The position numbers were made by a program, and so were the translations under genes. A stretch of 64,000 bases of DNA from Castor canadensis (taxonomy: Eukaryota; Chordata; Mammalia; Rodentia; Castoridae). Below are positions 35,853 to 46,367 of the stretch, piece after piece. The notes beneath the pieces are model-generated. The model saw only the letters and a list, made by a program, of their open reading frames with translations, was not told the DNA's origin and searched no databases. The DNA lies in the NCBI RefSeq assembly GCF_047511655.1, contig NC_133405.1, forward strand, positions 91,671,046 through 91,735,045, read 5' to 3'. Within the stretch, counting starts at the first letter, position 1. The number at the start of each line of letters is the position of its first letter.

Positions 35853-36052
35853 NNNNNNNNNNNNNNNNNNNNNNNNNNNNNNNNNNNNNNNNNNNNNNNN
35901 NNNNNNNNNNNNNNNNNNNNNNNNNNNNNNNNNNNNNNNNNNNNNNNNNNNNNNNNNNNNNNNNNNNNNNNNNNNNNNNNNNNNNNNNNNNNNNNNNNNN
36001 NNNNNNNNNNNNNNNNNNNNNNNNNNNNNNNNNNNNNNNNNNNNNNNNNNNN
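35853..36052. other. assembly gap (200 N)
   Basis: Exactly 200 unknown bases, probably a placeholder of arbitrary length. The old L1 runs into it and does not clearly emerge on the other side. Confidence 0.99.
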
Positions 36053-37424
36053 AAAAAAACTGTCTTAAAATGGTTGTTGTTTTGTCAAGATAACTGTCAG
36101 GAATTTTTGGTGCTACAGGTTAATCCACAAATTTATCAAGACAACAAGAGTTTATCAAAACACAGAGAGGCAAGAGGCAGCTGAGCACAGGGAGTGCTGC
36201 TGCACTGATATGAGCTGAGTTGACACAGATTTACTTATGCAAAGCAAAGTAAAACAAAAAACAAACCCAAAGTGCACCCTCCAGATAAGATAAAGGAAAA
36301 AAACTCAAAAAGAAGCACTACACTGGAGGTTAAGACCTCCAGTGTTTATTGGAGTCAGCAGAGTGGAGATGTTAGTACTATTCCTTCCACATGTCAGGCA
36401 GAGGAAATTTTTGGCCTGGGATGGTCAGATTGGGACTGTTATGTTAGGGGGCTCCATTGACTACAGGTTGGTGGGATCCTGCTGTATGTCATGAGCCATC
36501 TGTTAATGTCAACAATCTGGGATGTGATTCCTTATCAACATCTGAGCCACGATTCTCGGCCATTAGGTTTCCTAACTCCACACTTAGTCCCCATGAATAT
36601 TTACCTGCGTTCTCTGGTGATTTCTTTCAGGGTTTTGACTACTAAGGTAACTAACTGAGTCATAACTAAATAAAAGTTCATTTAAGAGTTGGTTTATGTA
36701 AAATTTTCTAGATGACCTCATGGCTAAACAACTGTTGTCTTGGGTGAGTCTAATATAGTCGGTACCCTATGTGTGTCTGTGACTGGGCTATGTGGGGTCA
36801 CTGACACTGTTCTCCCCACCCCCCTCCAACTGATGAGAAAATCTAACGTTTTACTTCAAGAGCAACAATTGAAGTAGTATGTATATATAATCTCTATAGC
36901 GCTGTGATGCTGTTGCTGGTTCCTGTATACTAAATATATTTATGTTTTTCAAGTATATCAAGCCTTCTAAAATACAAAATTTAGATAAACACAGTAACAA
37001 AAAGTTGATGGCGCTGATATACTGTTCTGTTAGTTGCTAAACTGTCCATCAGAATTTTAACCATGGCTCTTTAAAGTTTTTGTCATTACAGTTCTGATCC
37101 TTCTGGGGCATTTACAATCAAGTCCATAAAAAATGACTGTAATAAGTACTTATGTGTCAACCAGTAGCTTTCTAGACATCTGCTTTTGTTGGATTTTGTT
37201 CTGTACTGTCCTTGTCTAGAAGCCCATTGCCTAAGAGTCACTCCTTTTAAGCCTCTATTACTTAAATTTGGCCAAAAGTGTCTAGTTGGCACTAACTCCC
37301 ACCTGATCTGCCTGTTACTTCCCCCACCCCCCAGACGTGGGACCAAAACCAACCAACCAAATAAAAATCCAGGTAAGAGCAAATCCTCACGATGAGGGAA
37401 AAAATGACCAATCTAGAAAGATTG
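36053..37424. other. unassigned sequence
   Basis: No recognised gene. It may contain upstream sequence of the retroviral fossil that begins to be recognisable near 37.9 kb, but I cannot show this. Confidence 0.3.
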
Positions 37425-37540
37425 GTCTTTGGCCATACCACCCCGAACACACCCACTCTCATCTGGTCTCGGAAGCGAAGCAGGGTCGGACCTGGTTAGT
37501 ATTTAGGTGGGAGAAAGATCTTCAGGGGAGACTGCTCAGA
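37425..37540 (+). pseudogene. 5S rRNA pseudogene
   Basis: The first about 90 bases follow 5S rRNA closely: 'ggccataccacc', then 'tctggtctcggaagcgaag', 'cagggtcggacctggttag' and 'gtgggaga'. Differences from the consensus occur at the start (gtctttggcc for gtctacggcc) and in the C-box region, and the last about 25 bases have decayed beyond recognition. 5S copies spread through mammalian genomes by retroposition, and this is one such copy. Confidence 0.85.
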
Positions 37541-39082
37541 GACAAACAGTTTGGAGACCGGGGGGTGGGGGGGGAATGCGATCAAAGTTCAAATGGAGTC
37601 GCTCGTGCCAGACCTCTCAAAATAACCACAGCCGAGAGGAATGAGGATATGGTTCTTATACGTGTGTAGCTATCTGGCATTAAAGCCCTTCCAGACACAA
37701 ACTCATTTTTTAGAAAGGGTCTTCTACTTAGAGAGAAAAATGACTATTCTTACTGGCCCTAGACATGTCCTTTGATACTTAAAGATGGTGTTTTTAACGT
37801 TTTTTTAAACAACGCATTTTCTGGGACATATACACTGATAATATATTGTTGCCATAGTAATTGTACTCAGAAAAAAAAAAGATACTGTCTGTGTAAAAAA
37901 ATAAAATGTCCAACCATTAAAACCCCATTGGATGGGGCCCTTTTGTTGTTATTTTATCTATCCCCACTACAGTTAAAGTAGCAAAAATTGCTCCTTAGAT
38001 CCACCGCAGCCGAGTAAAGCCAGCATCTCCCAAGTGGGAGTGCATCCCTGACCCAGCCTCACCATGCAAGACCACCCTCTGGAACACCTGCACCTTCCTT
38101 GGCAGGTCTCCAGTTCCCAGGAGACAACAGGGGACCACAAACAACGGGACAACAGCCCTGCTCTCATCACTCTGGAACCTGACTAGTCTACGCACGTAGG
38201 AAGCTCAAACATGGGACACGCCCCTGCTCTCCTCTACACACTTGGACTCTCACCTTTTGGGTTGGCCCTTGCAAGGTTTCCCCACGTACTGAAGGTCGTA
38301 AGAGAGCCGTTGTTGGGACCTCCGAACAGCCATACTTTGTATCATGCACCCACCAACAGATTGGGTGTCACAACGGCTCACATACTCCCCAGGTTTGTGA
38401 GGTTGCTGGTAAGCGATACTAAAGGTCCCAGAGTAAAGAAAACAACACAGGCTATATTTGTTATGGAAAGCGGGACAACAGGTCTTGTCCTGGTGTTGGA
38501 GCCAACGTGGCTATTTTTCTGGGATTTACTGTGTGTCTAGAATTTGCCTTGGATTTCCTACTCTGGGGCCACAAGCAGCTTTCTGCAAGCTCAAAAGTGT
38601 CACAGACCTCCAGCTAGGCCCTTCAAGGTTTCCTGTAACTGTGACCACAGTCTGTACTGGGGATAGAGGGGAAACTCTGTGCCAGCTTGTTCCTCTGTAA
38701 CTGGCTTGTCTTTCTGGCCACCTGTGAACCATCTACTGCAAAACCCCCCTGGTTACATAAACCACCTGGGGGTATACAACTCATTTCCTGACTCTGATCG
38801 GGTCTCAGGGCTTTGAGAAATTATTTCCCCCGAGTCTGCTAGTGTTATAAAAATTCCTGCTTCCTGCAAAGTGGTCTCGGTGACTTTGTTTCCCTTGCTA
38901 TTTCCCGCAACACTGGGGGCATGTTTGATGTCACCCTGCTTGGTTTCCTTGGTATTGTGGTTCATCAGGATCATTATAAAGGCCACCATAGAAAGAAAAA
39001 CAGCCTTCCATGTAATGATGCTATAAAAATACAAACCCCTAAATCAAGATGATTCTCCTTGACCCTAGGTGGGTCCGAGTGT

Positions 39083-39094
39083 CAAAGGGGGGGA
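39083..39094 (+). other. polypurine tract of the ERV fossil
   Basis: caaaggggggga lies 4 bases before the LTR start. Retroviruses use this tract to prime plus-strand DNA synthesis. Confidence 0.75.
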
Positions 39095-39098
39095 ATAA

Positions 39099-39452
39099 TG
39101 TAGCAGGGAGGAGGGCCAAAAAAAAAGGAAGAAGAAACAAGCAAGTCTTCTGATAATGTGGGAATGGGGGGGGGGATGACATAGCAGGGAGATAAAACTT
39201 TAAAAATCTAAGTGTGAAAAGATCGTGTAGCACTGGGGATAAAGTAGCCAACAGAGTTACATGCAACCATATATGGGTGAAACCTTGCTTTTTGTTTCTG
39301 TAACCTGCTTGCAAGGGTATATAAGGTGACACCCCTCTGTTCTCAGGGCTCACTTTGGATATGAATCCGATGAGCTGCTGCCAGCACTCTAATAAATATT
39401 GCTTCCTGAAAAGCCTTGGTGTCTTGTGTCTCTGTTCCAGATTCATGTAACA
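39099..39452 (+). mobile_element. 3' LTR of the ERV1 fossil
   Basis: A 354-bp block begins TG (tgtagcaggg) and ends CA (catgtaaca). It contains a TATA box (tatataa, 39318-39324) and an AATAAA poly(A) signal (39391-39396), spaced as in gamma-like LTRs (U3-R-U5). The polypurine tract just upstream confirms it is the 3' copy in plus orientation. Confidence 0.8.
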
Positions 39453-39467
39453 CAAACAAACAAACAC

Positions 39468-39548
39468 GCTAGCTAGGGGTGTGGCTCAAGTCACAATGGA
39501 CATTAGGCCCTGAGTTCAAACCCCAGTGCCAGCAAAAGAAAAAAGTAG
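39468..39548 (+). repeat. tRNA-derived SINE
   Basis: 'aggggtgtggctcaagtca' and 'gagttcaaaccccagtgcc' with an A-rich tail. A small internal loss is seen relative to other copies. Confidence 0.75.
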
Positions 39549-39959
39549 TAAACACATTGGAAACAGTCAGTGTTGATCATCACCTGTGTGGTATACTAGA
39601 GCCCATCACTCTGTCTCTCAGAGAAACGCACAGTCCCCTCTTCAAACCTTCTAAAACTCTTTTGGTAGCCCCTTTTTCCCTCCAGGGTGTAGGTCAGGGC
39701 CTTTGGGCCTGTTCTCTATCACTCTCTCCTCTGTAAAGTCATGTTCACTGTCCTGGTGGTGGGTGAGTACAATGTGACCGGAAGGTTGTCAGTTGGCACC
39801 GGAGTTCTGTAGTTTAGGAGAGGACAGAGCAGGATGTGTGGATCTGGATCGAAGTGTACAGTTGCCTAGGATGGATACGAATCAAGGATCCACCACTTAA
39901 TTCTTTACTAACATTGGACAGGTTACTTAACCTCTCTGTGGTTCAGTTACCACATACAC

Positions 39960-40052
39960 TTTTTTTTTTTTTTTGGTGGTGCTGGAGATCAAACCCAGGA
40001 TCTCACAACTATTAGTCAAGTCCTCCACCACTGAGCTACATCTCCAGCCCTC
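39960..40052 (-). repeat. ID SINE
   Basis: A T run, then 'gctggagatcaaacccagg' and 'ccactgagctacatctccag', the ID family in reverse. Confidence 0.85.
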
Positions 40053-40065
40053 AGTTCACTTACTT

Positions 40066-40153
40066 GGGGGCTGGGGATGCAGCTCAGTGGTAGAGCGCCC
40101 ACCTGGCTTGTGTGAGGCCCCGGGTTCCATCGACGCCACCGGCACAAAAAAAG
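40066..40153 (+). repeat. ID SINE
   Basis: 'gctggggatgcagctcagtg', 'gtagagcgcccacc' and 'ccccgggttccatcgacgcc' with an A tail. CpGs at 40085-40140 are retained, so it is young. It lies head-on to the ID at 39960, so a transcript of both could fold back. Confidence 0.9.
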
Positions 40154-40442
40154 TCACCTCATTTATAAAATGAGGATATGATGATATTCGGGGATAATTA
40201 TTTGGTTTTCCCCCCTCCATTTAGACCACGCATATTCTTCCTTTTTCAAAGTATAAAGGGCTATTCACAGGTTACTTCCAGCGAAAAAGTGAAATCTCTC
40301 TCCATATCCATTTATCTGCTTAGACAGGTATGAAAGATGCCCTGCTTCTTTTCACCTTGCTGAGAATGTTTCACTTCACCTGCGTCCAGCGCCCCGAAAT
40401 AAGTCCGACTAAAGAAATCCTGCAGGCTTCTGTGTGCCCGGG

Positions 40443-40463
40443 AAATGGCGGACCACAACCAAT
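40443..40463. promoter_or_regulatory. YY1-like and CCAAT motifs
   Basis: aaatggcgg (40443-40451) and ccaat (40459-40463) lie within 20 bases of each other, about 0.3 kb upstream of the CpG-dense core. Motif matches only. Confidence 0.4.
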
Positions 40464-40522
40464 CACTCTTCACCATAGGACTCAGATTAAAGTTTGCTGT
40501 CTGCGCACTCTCTGTGCATAGA

Positions 40523-40542
40523 CATGGGAGTGTGCTCCCATG
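40523..40542. other. perfect 8-bp inverted repeat
   Basis: catgggag-tgtg-ctcccatg can form a short hairpin. It lies just upstream of the CpG island. Function unknown. Confidence 0.6.
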
Positions 40543-40864
40543 ACACTCGCGAATGGCAAGCCCTCCTGCTCCTTGATCTCTGTGCGTCTCACGGACGATC
40601 CACTTAGATGGGACGTATGTTCTCCTAAACTACCCGGGCACGGGGAAAAACATTCCCTGTTCAGCCGACTGCGCGTTCCTCTGACTACATAAACATCCCC
40701 CACCCTCGCCTCAGGAAATATACTCATCCGCGGCCTATTTCTACCTGTGAAATTGAAAGGCAAAGGAACTCCGCGGAGACACTCTGGTTCTCCTCCTGTG
40801 AGGCGCCGGAATAAGACTTTTGTCTTTGCCGGTGGGCTTCTTCCGCCCACGCAAAAAACGACGG

Positions 40865-40870
40865 GTAAGT
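40865..40870 (+). other. splice donor candidate
   Basis: cgg|gtaagt is a near-perfect donor in the CpG island. It could end a non-coding first exon. Confidence 0.45.
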
Positions 40871-40961
40871 AAACGAAAGGAGAAGAGCAGGCACCCGTCA
40901 TCCTGTTCACACTCTAACCCAGAACCAACCGCCCCTCGCGGACTCCCACGGGCCCCACCCG

Positions 40962-40969
40962 TGACGTCA
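40962..40969. promoter_or_regulatory. CRE (tgacgtca)
   Basis: The full palindromic CREB/ATF site lies in the CpG island. Such sites are common in TATA-less promoters. Confidence 0.6.
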
Positions 40970-41419
40970 CCTCCGCGGCCAGGAATCTCTTCCCAAGGCC
41001 TCAATAAGTGCATCGCCGCGTCCGGACCCACGCTGCAGAGGTCGCGCCGGGCCGCCGCGGTCCGCTGCTGGGAGGACGGCCGTGACGCCGGCTCTCCGCG
41101 GAGCCGAGCTGGACCGCGCAGGCCAAGACGCCCTCCGCCGCCCGCTCGGGCGGACAAACCCGCCACTGCCTCCCTTCCGGCTCGCACCGCAGCGGCGGCA
41201 GTGAACCAAGGCCCAACTTCTCTAAAGCGTCCCTTCCCTGTGACGCAGGCCGCGCCCGCAGGCCCCGCCTTTCCCGATGAGGCCTCTCTAGCCTGCGGAG
41301 GTCGGCTCCTCTCGGTGGTCTTAACCCTTCGGTTCCAAGCGTCGCGCTGCGTTTCCAGGGCTGAGCAAAGGAGGCGGCGCGCTGGGGACCAGACGGCAGG
41401 AACTGCTCCGGAGAAAGAA

Positions 41420-41720
41420 CGCGCGTGAGACAGTCCGACAGAGACTGAGACAGAGAAAAGCGAGTGGGAGAGAGCCTCAAAGAAAGACAGAGAGAGCGTG
41501 AGAGACGAGGGAGAGACAGAGACCGAGAGACGACGGGGGTGGAAGAGACGCGCAGAAGGAGCGAGAGACTCAGACCTACAGAGGGATTGGGAGACAGGCA
41601 GAGGGACAGAGAGAGAAAGAGAGTCAGCGACACACACACACAGTCAGAGAGAGTCTCCCTAGAACAGGCCAGGTGAGAGAAGGAGAAGGGGTGAGAGAGA
41701 CTCGGAGAGAATCTCCTACA
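41420..41720. repeat. purine-rich (GAGA) low-complexity tract
   Basis: About 300 bases dominated by G and A on the plus strand (agagagacagag-type motifs) with few pyrimidines apart from scattered C and T. It flanks the CpG island on the downstream side. It may form triplex DNA and would be read in a 5' transcript if transcription starts upstream. Confidence 0.8.
41673..41678 (+). other. splice donor candidate
   Basis: ccag|gtgaga fits the donor consensus. It is an alternative end for a first exon that would include the purine-rich tract. Confidence 0.35.
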
Positions 41721-43039
41721 ACAGGCCAGCTGTGCGTTTGGATCCTGGGACCAGAATCCTGCTTTGGCCATCCGTGAAGGGCGCTTTCTGAGGGATCGGT
41801 TGATTTTCTCAGACGCCTCATCTCTTCGGTGTCAGAATGGCGGTTGGACAGTCTGCATGTGGCGTAATTCTCTTTCTCTAGCTGAGGACTGCTGTTTTTT
41901 AAGTGGACAGATGGGACCGAAACTTCCCATGGGCATCATTAAGAACCTGGGGTGTCATTGGGCTCCTAGCAGTGTTCAACAGGTTCACAAATAACCTGTT
42001 TCACGGCCATCGCCTCCCTCCCCGCCTCATCTCCCTTCGAAGTGTTTTCAACGAAGGCAATGTTTCCCAAACGGAAACGTCAGAGAAACTCTTCCTGGGA
42101 TCCGTGACAAGGGAGAGGGGTCAGAATGTCACTTAGGAATAGACATGCTTTTAGTAAACTCTGTGATCCCAGCATTAGCATGCAAATATTTAGACCATTT
42201 TCCCCAGACAACTATGCCAGCTGCAGTGTATGACGCTCAGAGGAGGAAGGCATCTCTGGTTGTCCTCTTTGCTGGAGTGCATCCATCCTGGGCAGTAGAC
42301 CTCTGTGGATCAGAAACTTGGTGTTAGGATTAGTCACAGATTTCCATTGGGATTTCCAATACTTGACGCACCCCTATTGGGAGTTATTGATTTGTGCATT
42401 GACCCGTGTGTGTCAGGGATGTTTCCTTAGTTTTGTCCAAAAAGGACAAATGAATGGCCTTGCTTGGCTGAACCTCTTGGTACCAGCAGTAGAGAGAAAG
42501 GCCAGAAAGGAAGGATTTCTATATTTTAAGGAGCAAAACGTCAACAGTTCCCCATCAAAGGGGCAGTGTCTCTTCACCTGCGCCATGTTGGCATTTAAGA
42601 AAACATTTTGTGAACAGTTTTTGTAGGGAAGTCTTGGTTTTACTCTGTTCAGCTGGGTGTTGATTACTTTGAAAATCATACTTGTGACTGTGAGAAATTG
42701 CTAGGTTGAAACTAAATCACAGGGATCTATTTGTTTACCAACATGTGGGTGGGAAATAAACTCAGGTTGTATATTCGGCTTTGAGCTGGGTAGCCAGTCG
42801 TGCCTTGCAAGGAATATTTATGTTCTCAAAGCAGTGGTCTTGCGCTCCCAACAGAATCTACATATGATATTTAGGAGATGGTGAGAATTTAAAGGTAAGG
42901 AGAGCCAGGGGTAATTAGAAGATGGTGAGTGCAAATTAAAACAGGTGACAATGGTGAGAAGAGAGAGGATTGAGGTAATGAAAATAGTAGGTGGACCTTT
43001 GTTTTTTAACAGACCTAAGTAAGAAATGGTCACCATCAA
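41721..43039. other. unassigned, probably FAM156 intron
   Basis: No named repeat and no convincing ORF. If the CpG-island link is right, this is intronic. A second 'agaatggcgg' motif lies near 41836. Confidence 0.35.
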
Positions 43040-43116
43040 GAACTAGCTGTGTGACCTTCAGTGAGGTGCTAAACCCATCTGATCCTCAGTTACCGCATCT
43101 GAAAGTGGGGATAATA
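43040..43116 (+). repeat. MIR fragment
   Basis: 'gctgtgtgaccttcagtgag', 'cctcagttaccgcatctg' and 'aagtggggataataatac' are the classic MIR core. Confidence 0.75.
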
Positions 43117-43117
43117 A

Positions 43118-43541
43118 TACTGGCTGAGCATCCCTAATCTGAAACTCTAAAATCCAAAATGCTCCAAAAACCTGAAGCTTTTTGAGCACCAGTATGATGT
43201 CACAGGTGGAGATTCCACAGCTGACCTCCTCTGACAGCTTGTTAAAGCGCAGGTGGGGTTGGGGGGGTGTAACTCAGTGATAAAGTGTTGACTTAGCATG
43301 CTTGAGACCCTGGGTTCAATCCCAAGTGCAGCAGACATGCACACGCATAAATGCAAGCACGTTAAAATTGCCTCTAGGCTATGTGTACAAAATATGTATG
43401 GGAAACACAAATGAATGTCAGGATATTTCATTATGTAAATATTCCAAAATGTGGCGGGGTTGGTGGGGGCGGGGGGGGGAATCTGAAATTCAGAGTACTT
43501 CTGGCCCTAGGTCTGTCAGGTAAGGGATACTCAACCTGTAA
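43118..43541 (+). mobile_element. MER2-like Tigger DNA transposon remnant, split by a SINE
   Basis: The left end 'ctgagcatccctaatctgaa' and right end 'gggatactcaacctgta' are inverted copies of each other, as in Tigger-derived MER2. Interior blocks 'aaatccaaaatgctccaaaa' and 'ttattgcaa'-type 'tatgtaaatattccaaaatg' match MER2 from memory. An ID-like SINE (43253-43338) sits in the middle, and a G-rich stretch at 43462-43479 is an expansion. It has no transposase. Confidence 0.8.
43253..43338 (+). repeat. ID-like SINE inside MER2
   Basis: 'gggggtgtaactcagtgata' and 'gaccctgggttcaatccc' lie between the two halves of MER2. Confidence 0.75.
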
Positions 43542-44959
43542 CATGTGTCACACCGTTCCTGACCACCCAGGCTGCGGGGCCTCCTCTGTGTTCCGGTCCT
43601 CCCCTGGCTCATATCATCACTTGTTGTGTAGTCATTTTCAGTTCAGCTCCCTGTCCACAGACTATGAGTCTTCTGAGGACTGTTACCCTGCAGAATATAT
43701 TGCACATGAGTGGATGCAGAGAGTATCTCAGCTTAACTTTCTGTTCATCCACAGAGTGTCTGTGTCCTTTATCCCCACAGTGCCCAGAGTCCAGAACCAT
43801 GTGGTATGAATGCAGTAGCCATGTGTTCCCTGTCATGGTGTGTGGGTTATGCCAGCTGGTTCCCAGCTGGAAATAATCTACCGTGAATGCATGGGCATGG
43901 TGGATCCTCTGGTGGAATACCTGCTCATTCAGTGGAGTAAGAAGGATTGTGTCTTCTGTCCCCACTGTGTTCCAAAATGTCTTAATATCAGCATAGTCCC
44001 CAACTGTTCCCCCTTTATTGTAGATCTTGGAGAGAATTTTGCTTCCTCAGACTGAGCTCTGTCCTTACGATGGGGCTGTTGGCTACCTCAGTGACAGGAA
44101 TGCTGAACAGAGTGTGCCCTCAGTACAGACATGTTGGATGAATACACTCTGGCCAGTCAGGGTATGTTGTTTTGTAGGTGAGAACGTGTAAATGTCTCTG
44201 AGGCTGCCACCATCAGGATCTGCGATGTAAACCCCGAGACCGGTGGCCTTGGTGACTAGGTGGGCACTTCACTGGTGAGAGTAGACTCTCTCTTTGTCTT
44301 CCTCATGCTGCTTTGGTCCCTCCTCCTCTTCACCCTTCCCTGGGCCCTTCCTTTGCACTCCCACTGCTGTTCTGTGTCTATGTCTTTACGGCCCACCTAG
44401 CAGGAGATCCCTAACTTGAGGACTGTGTTTCACTGGCCTCTTTGTTTTCTTCCTTCATACTCGAAAGTGGGCATCACTGGACGTTTACTGACTTCAGTGT
44501 TCTTTTGTAGTGATGCTGTTAAGAAGAGTATCCTTTCCATTCTAGATCCAGTGAGATAGAGGCTGTCTGTGTGGGTACCAAAAATACAGAGCATCTGCGT
44601 GCCAGGGGCCGGACACGCTTAGTCACCTGCGGGGTGGTGCATGGCTGGAACTCTGACTCCCTTTTCCCTGACATTGCACAAGGTAGGCACACAACTGCTT
44701 CCACACCCATCACCATGCAGAGATGTCAGTCCTTTCTGGGAAAACATCATTGTATTATTTGACTGATAATATTAAATGAATTAGGTTCCTTTGAATGGAA
44801 ATAAATTCTTTTTGTAAGCATAGTTCATATCACTGGGGAAAGGTGGAGAAAGTATCCTGTGTCATGGCTTTAATTTTCAAAACCAGTACAACTGTCTTCA
44901 TCGTGCTCAGCACCAGGACACAGCATGCATTTTCTCATTTAGCTGCTTGCTATCTCCTC
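43542..44959. other. unassigned, probably intronic
   Basis: Several short frames of up to 118 codons lie on both strands. None has a family resemblance, and they overlap one another. Confidence 0.35.
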
Positions 44960-45075
44960 GCCCACACCAGAACGCAAGCTAATGGGAGCAGGCGCTTCTC
45001 GAGGTTTGTTTGGGTGGCATTCCAGGCACTGAGAACACAGACTGGCATGAGTAAGGAATGGTAAATATTTGCTGC
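44960..45075 (+). repeat. L2 3' end fragment
   Basis: 'gaacgcaagctaatgggagc', 'ggcattccaggcactgag' and 'ggaatggtaaatatttgctg' follow the L2 tail order (counterpart of 'gcctggcacatagtagg...aataaatatttg'). Confidence 0.5.
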
Positions 45076-45234
45076 ATCGGTTATCTGATCCGTGGGCCAG
45101 CTTGGGATGCATGGGTCCAGCCTCCAGGACTTTCCTGTCCAAACTCTCCGCCTCTGGATTACTTTCTAGCTCAGGCTTCCAAGGAGGCCGGAGAGTGCAG
45201 AGAGGCAGTGCCCTGCCACCAAGGGCACGTGCAT

Positions 45235-45360
45235 CTGGAGTCAGGCAGTCCTGGGCCAGAATGCTGACCCTTCCTGCTCTTGTTATCTTAAGGACAGTAC
45301 CCAATCTCTCAATGCAGGAATTTCCTTCTTTGCAACGGGACAATACGGATCCTACAGGGT
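45235..45360 (+). repeat. MIR, degraded
   Basis: 'tctggagtcaggcagtcctg' and then 'aggacagtacccaatctctc' suggest a MIR head and core. Confidence 0.4.
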
Positions 45361-46124
45361 CGACATACTGAGATGTTTATAACGGGCCCCAGATTCTCCT
45401 TACTTCATTGGATAGATATCTGTGAATGTCCACTGGGGTTGAGCCTCTGTGATGGGTGAACCAGAGAAACTCACTGGCCTCTGTTGGCTCCCAGGCCAGT
45501 GGGTAACAAAGACAGGTAACCATCTATTGCCAGCTGAGTGGGGTTGGGGCTGGGTGAGGGGAAATACAGGGTGTTTCAGGAGCTCTGAGGAAGGCCTCCT
45601 GTCCAGAAGTAGTAGGAGAAAGCTCAGGGAAGGCCTTGTGGAAGAAGTGCTGTATCAGCTGAGTCCTGAAGAGTGAATGGGAGGTGAAAGTCTGGCAAGG
45701 AACCATCCTATTCCTAAACCTTTACTCTAAGACCACTATGACCATCCATTCCACTGGCTCCCAAATAAATGAGGAATGGGGAAGTGACCCAGCACTGGCC
45801 AACATGAAAGGATGAAAATGTCTGCTGGGGGCGGGGCGGAGCTTCTGGGATACTTGTTCACAGGAAAGATACACTAATAGAAAGTGCCATCTTGCACTTG
45901 GATATTGCCACATGTGGATGTCAGTCCTGGACCGAATGTAACAGAAGAGGACCCGTGGTCCTTGATGGCATCAGTGGGTCACAGATGATGTCTGGCTGGG
46001 GCCCACCCTTCTCCTGACTGTTTTGTGAGATAGTGAATTGCCTCTCTGGTTAGACTTGATTGAGGGGGTTTTCTCTTTACTTATTGCCAAAAGCAGACTT
46101 CCCTATGTTGTGGATGTTTTTGAG
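45361..46124. other. unassigned, probably intronic
   Basis: No gene or securely named repeat is seen. Confidence 0.35.
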
Positions 46125-46367
46125 AGAGCATTATAGTGTGGTGGGTTAAGGATACCAGCTCTGCTTCCAGACAGACTTCCTTGCAGTTCACTTCTGCCAT
46201 GTGTGTTCCTGTCATTCTGAGGAAGTAATTGTCCTCATCTGTGAAATGACTTTGTTATTAATAATCACAATACCTAACTCAGAGGGTTGTATTTGTGAAT
46301 ATGTAATGAGGTAGTGCAGGGAAAATACGTAGAAAGGAGCCTGGCACTTTTCTTATTATTACATCTA
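46125..46367 (+). repeat. MIR, near full length
   Basis: 'tagtgtggtgggttaaggat', 'ctgctttccagacagac'-type head, then 'ttgtcctcatctgtgaaatg', 'acctaactcagagggttgta' and 'gagcctggcac' follow the MIR consensus in order. Confidence 0.75.

Larger units (their letters stand above)
37880..39452 (+). mobile_element. class I (gamma-like, ERV1) endogenous retrovirus fossil, 3' end
   Basis: Recognisable parts in order: the integrase C-terminus of pol (about 37935-38060, with motifs like IPTTVKV and IHRSRVKPA that are typical of gamma-like pol ends), an env-sized region (about 38070-39080), a polypurine tract (39083-39094), and a 3' LTR (39099-39452). The 5' LTR, gag and most of pol were not found, so it is partial and broken several times. 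The env region is too decayed to identify motifs. Age cannot be estimated from LTR pairs, as only one is visible. Confidence 0.75.
39830..40205 (+). repeat. MIR split by two ID SINEs
   Basis: The left part has 'ggacaggttacttaacctct' and 'ctgtggttcagttacc'. The right part resumes 'cacctcatttataaaatgagg' after the ID pair at 39960-40153. Together they give the MIR core. Confidence 0.65.
40400..41450 (+). promoter_or_regulatory. CpG island, candidate FAM156 promoter
   Basis: Sharply GC- and CpG-rich compared with the rest of the window, densest at about 40900-41280. It carries a full CRE (40962-40969), CCAAT and YY1-like motifs upstream, and two strong splice donors in plus orientation (40865 and 41673). 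The FAM156 coding exon lies 11 kb downstream on the same strand and is preceded by a splice acceptor. A non-coding first exon here fits the human gene layout as I recall it. It could instead, or also, serve an unseen gene on the minus strand. Confidence 0.7.

Noticed and set aside
35848-36093. Frames of 72 and 81 codons spanning the N run
   Set aside because: They consist almost wholly of unknown residues from the assembly gap.
40741-41771. Long minus-strand frames of 298 and 256 codons and a plus-strand frame of 202 codons through the CpG island
   Set aside because: They overlap in several frames at once, are made of GC-rich or CTCT-type low-complexity sequence, and show no family motif. 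High GC removes stop codons by chance.
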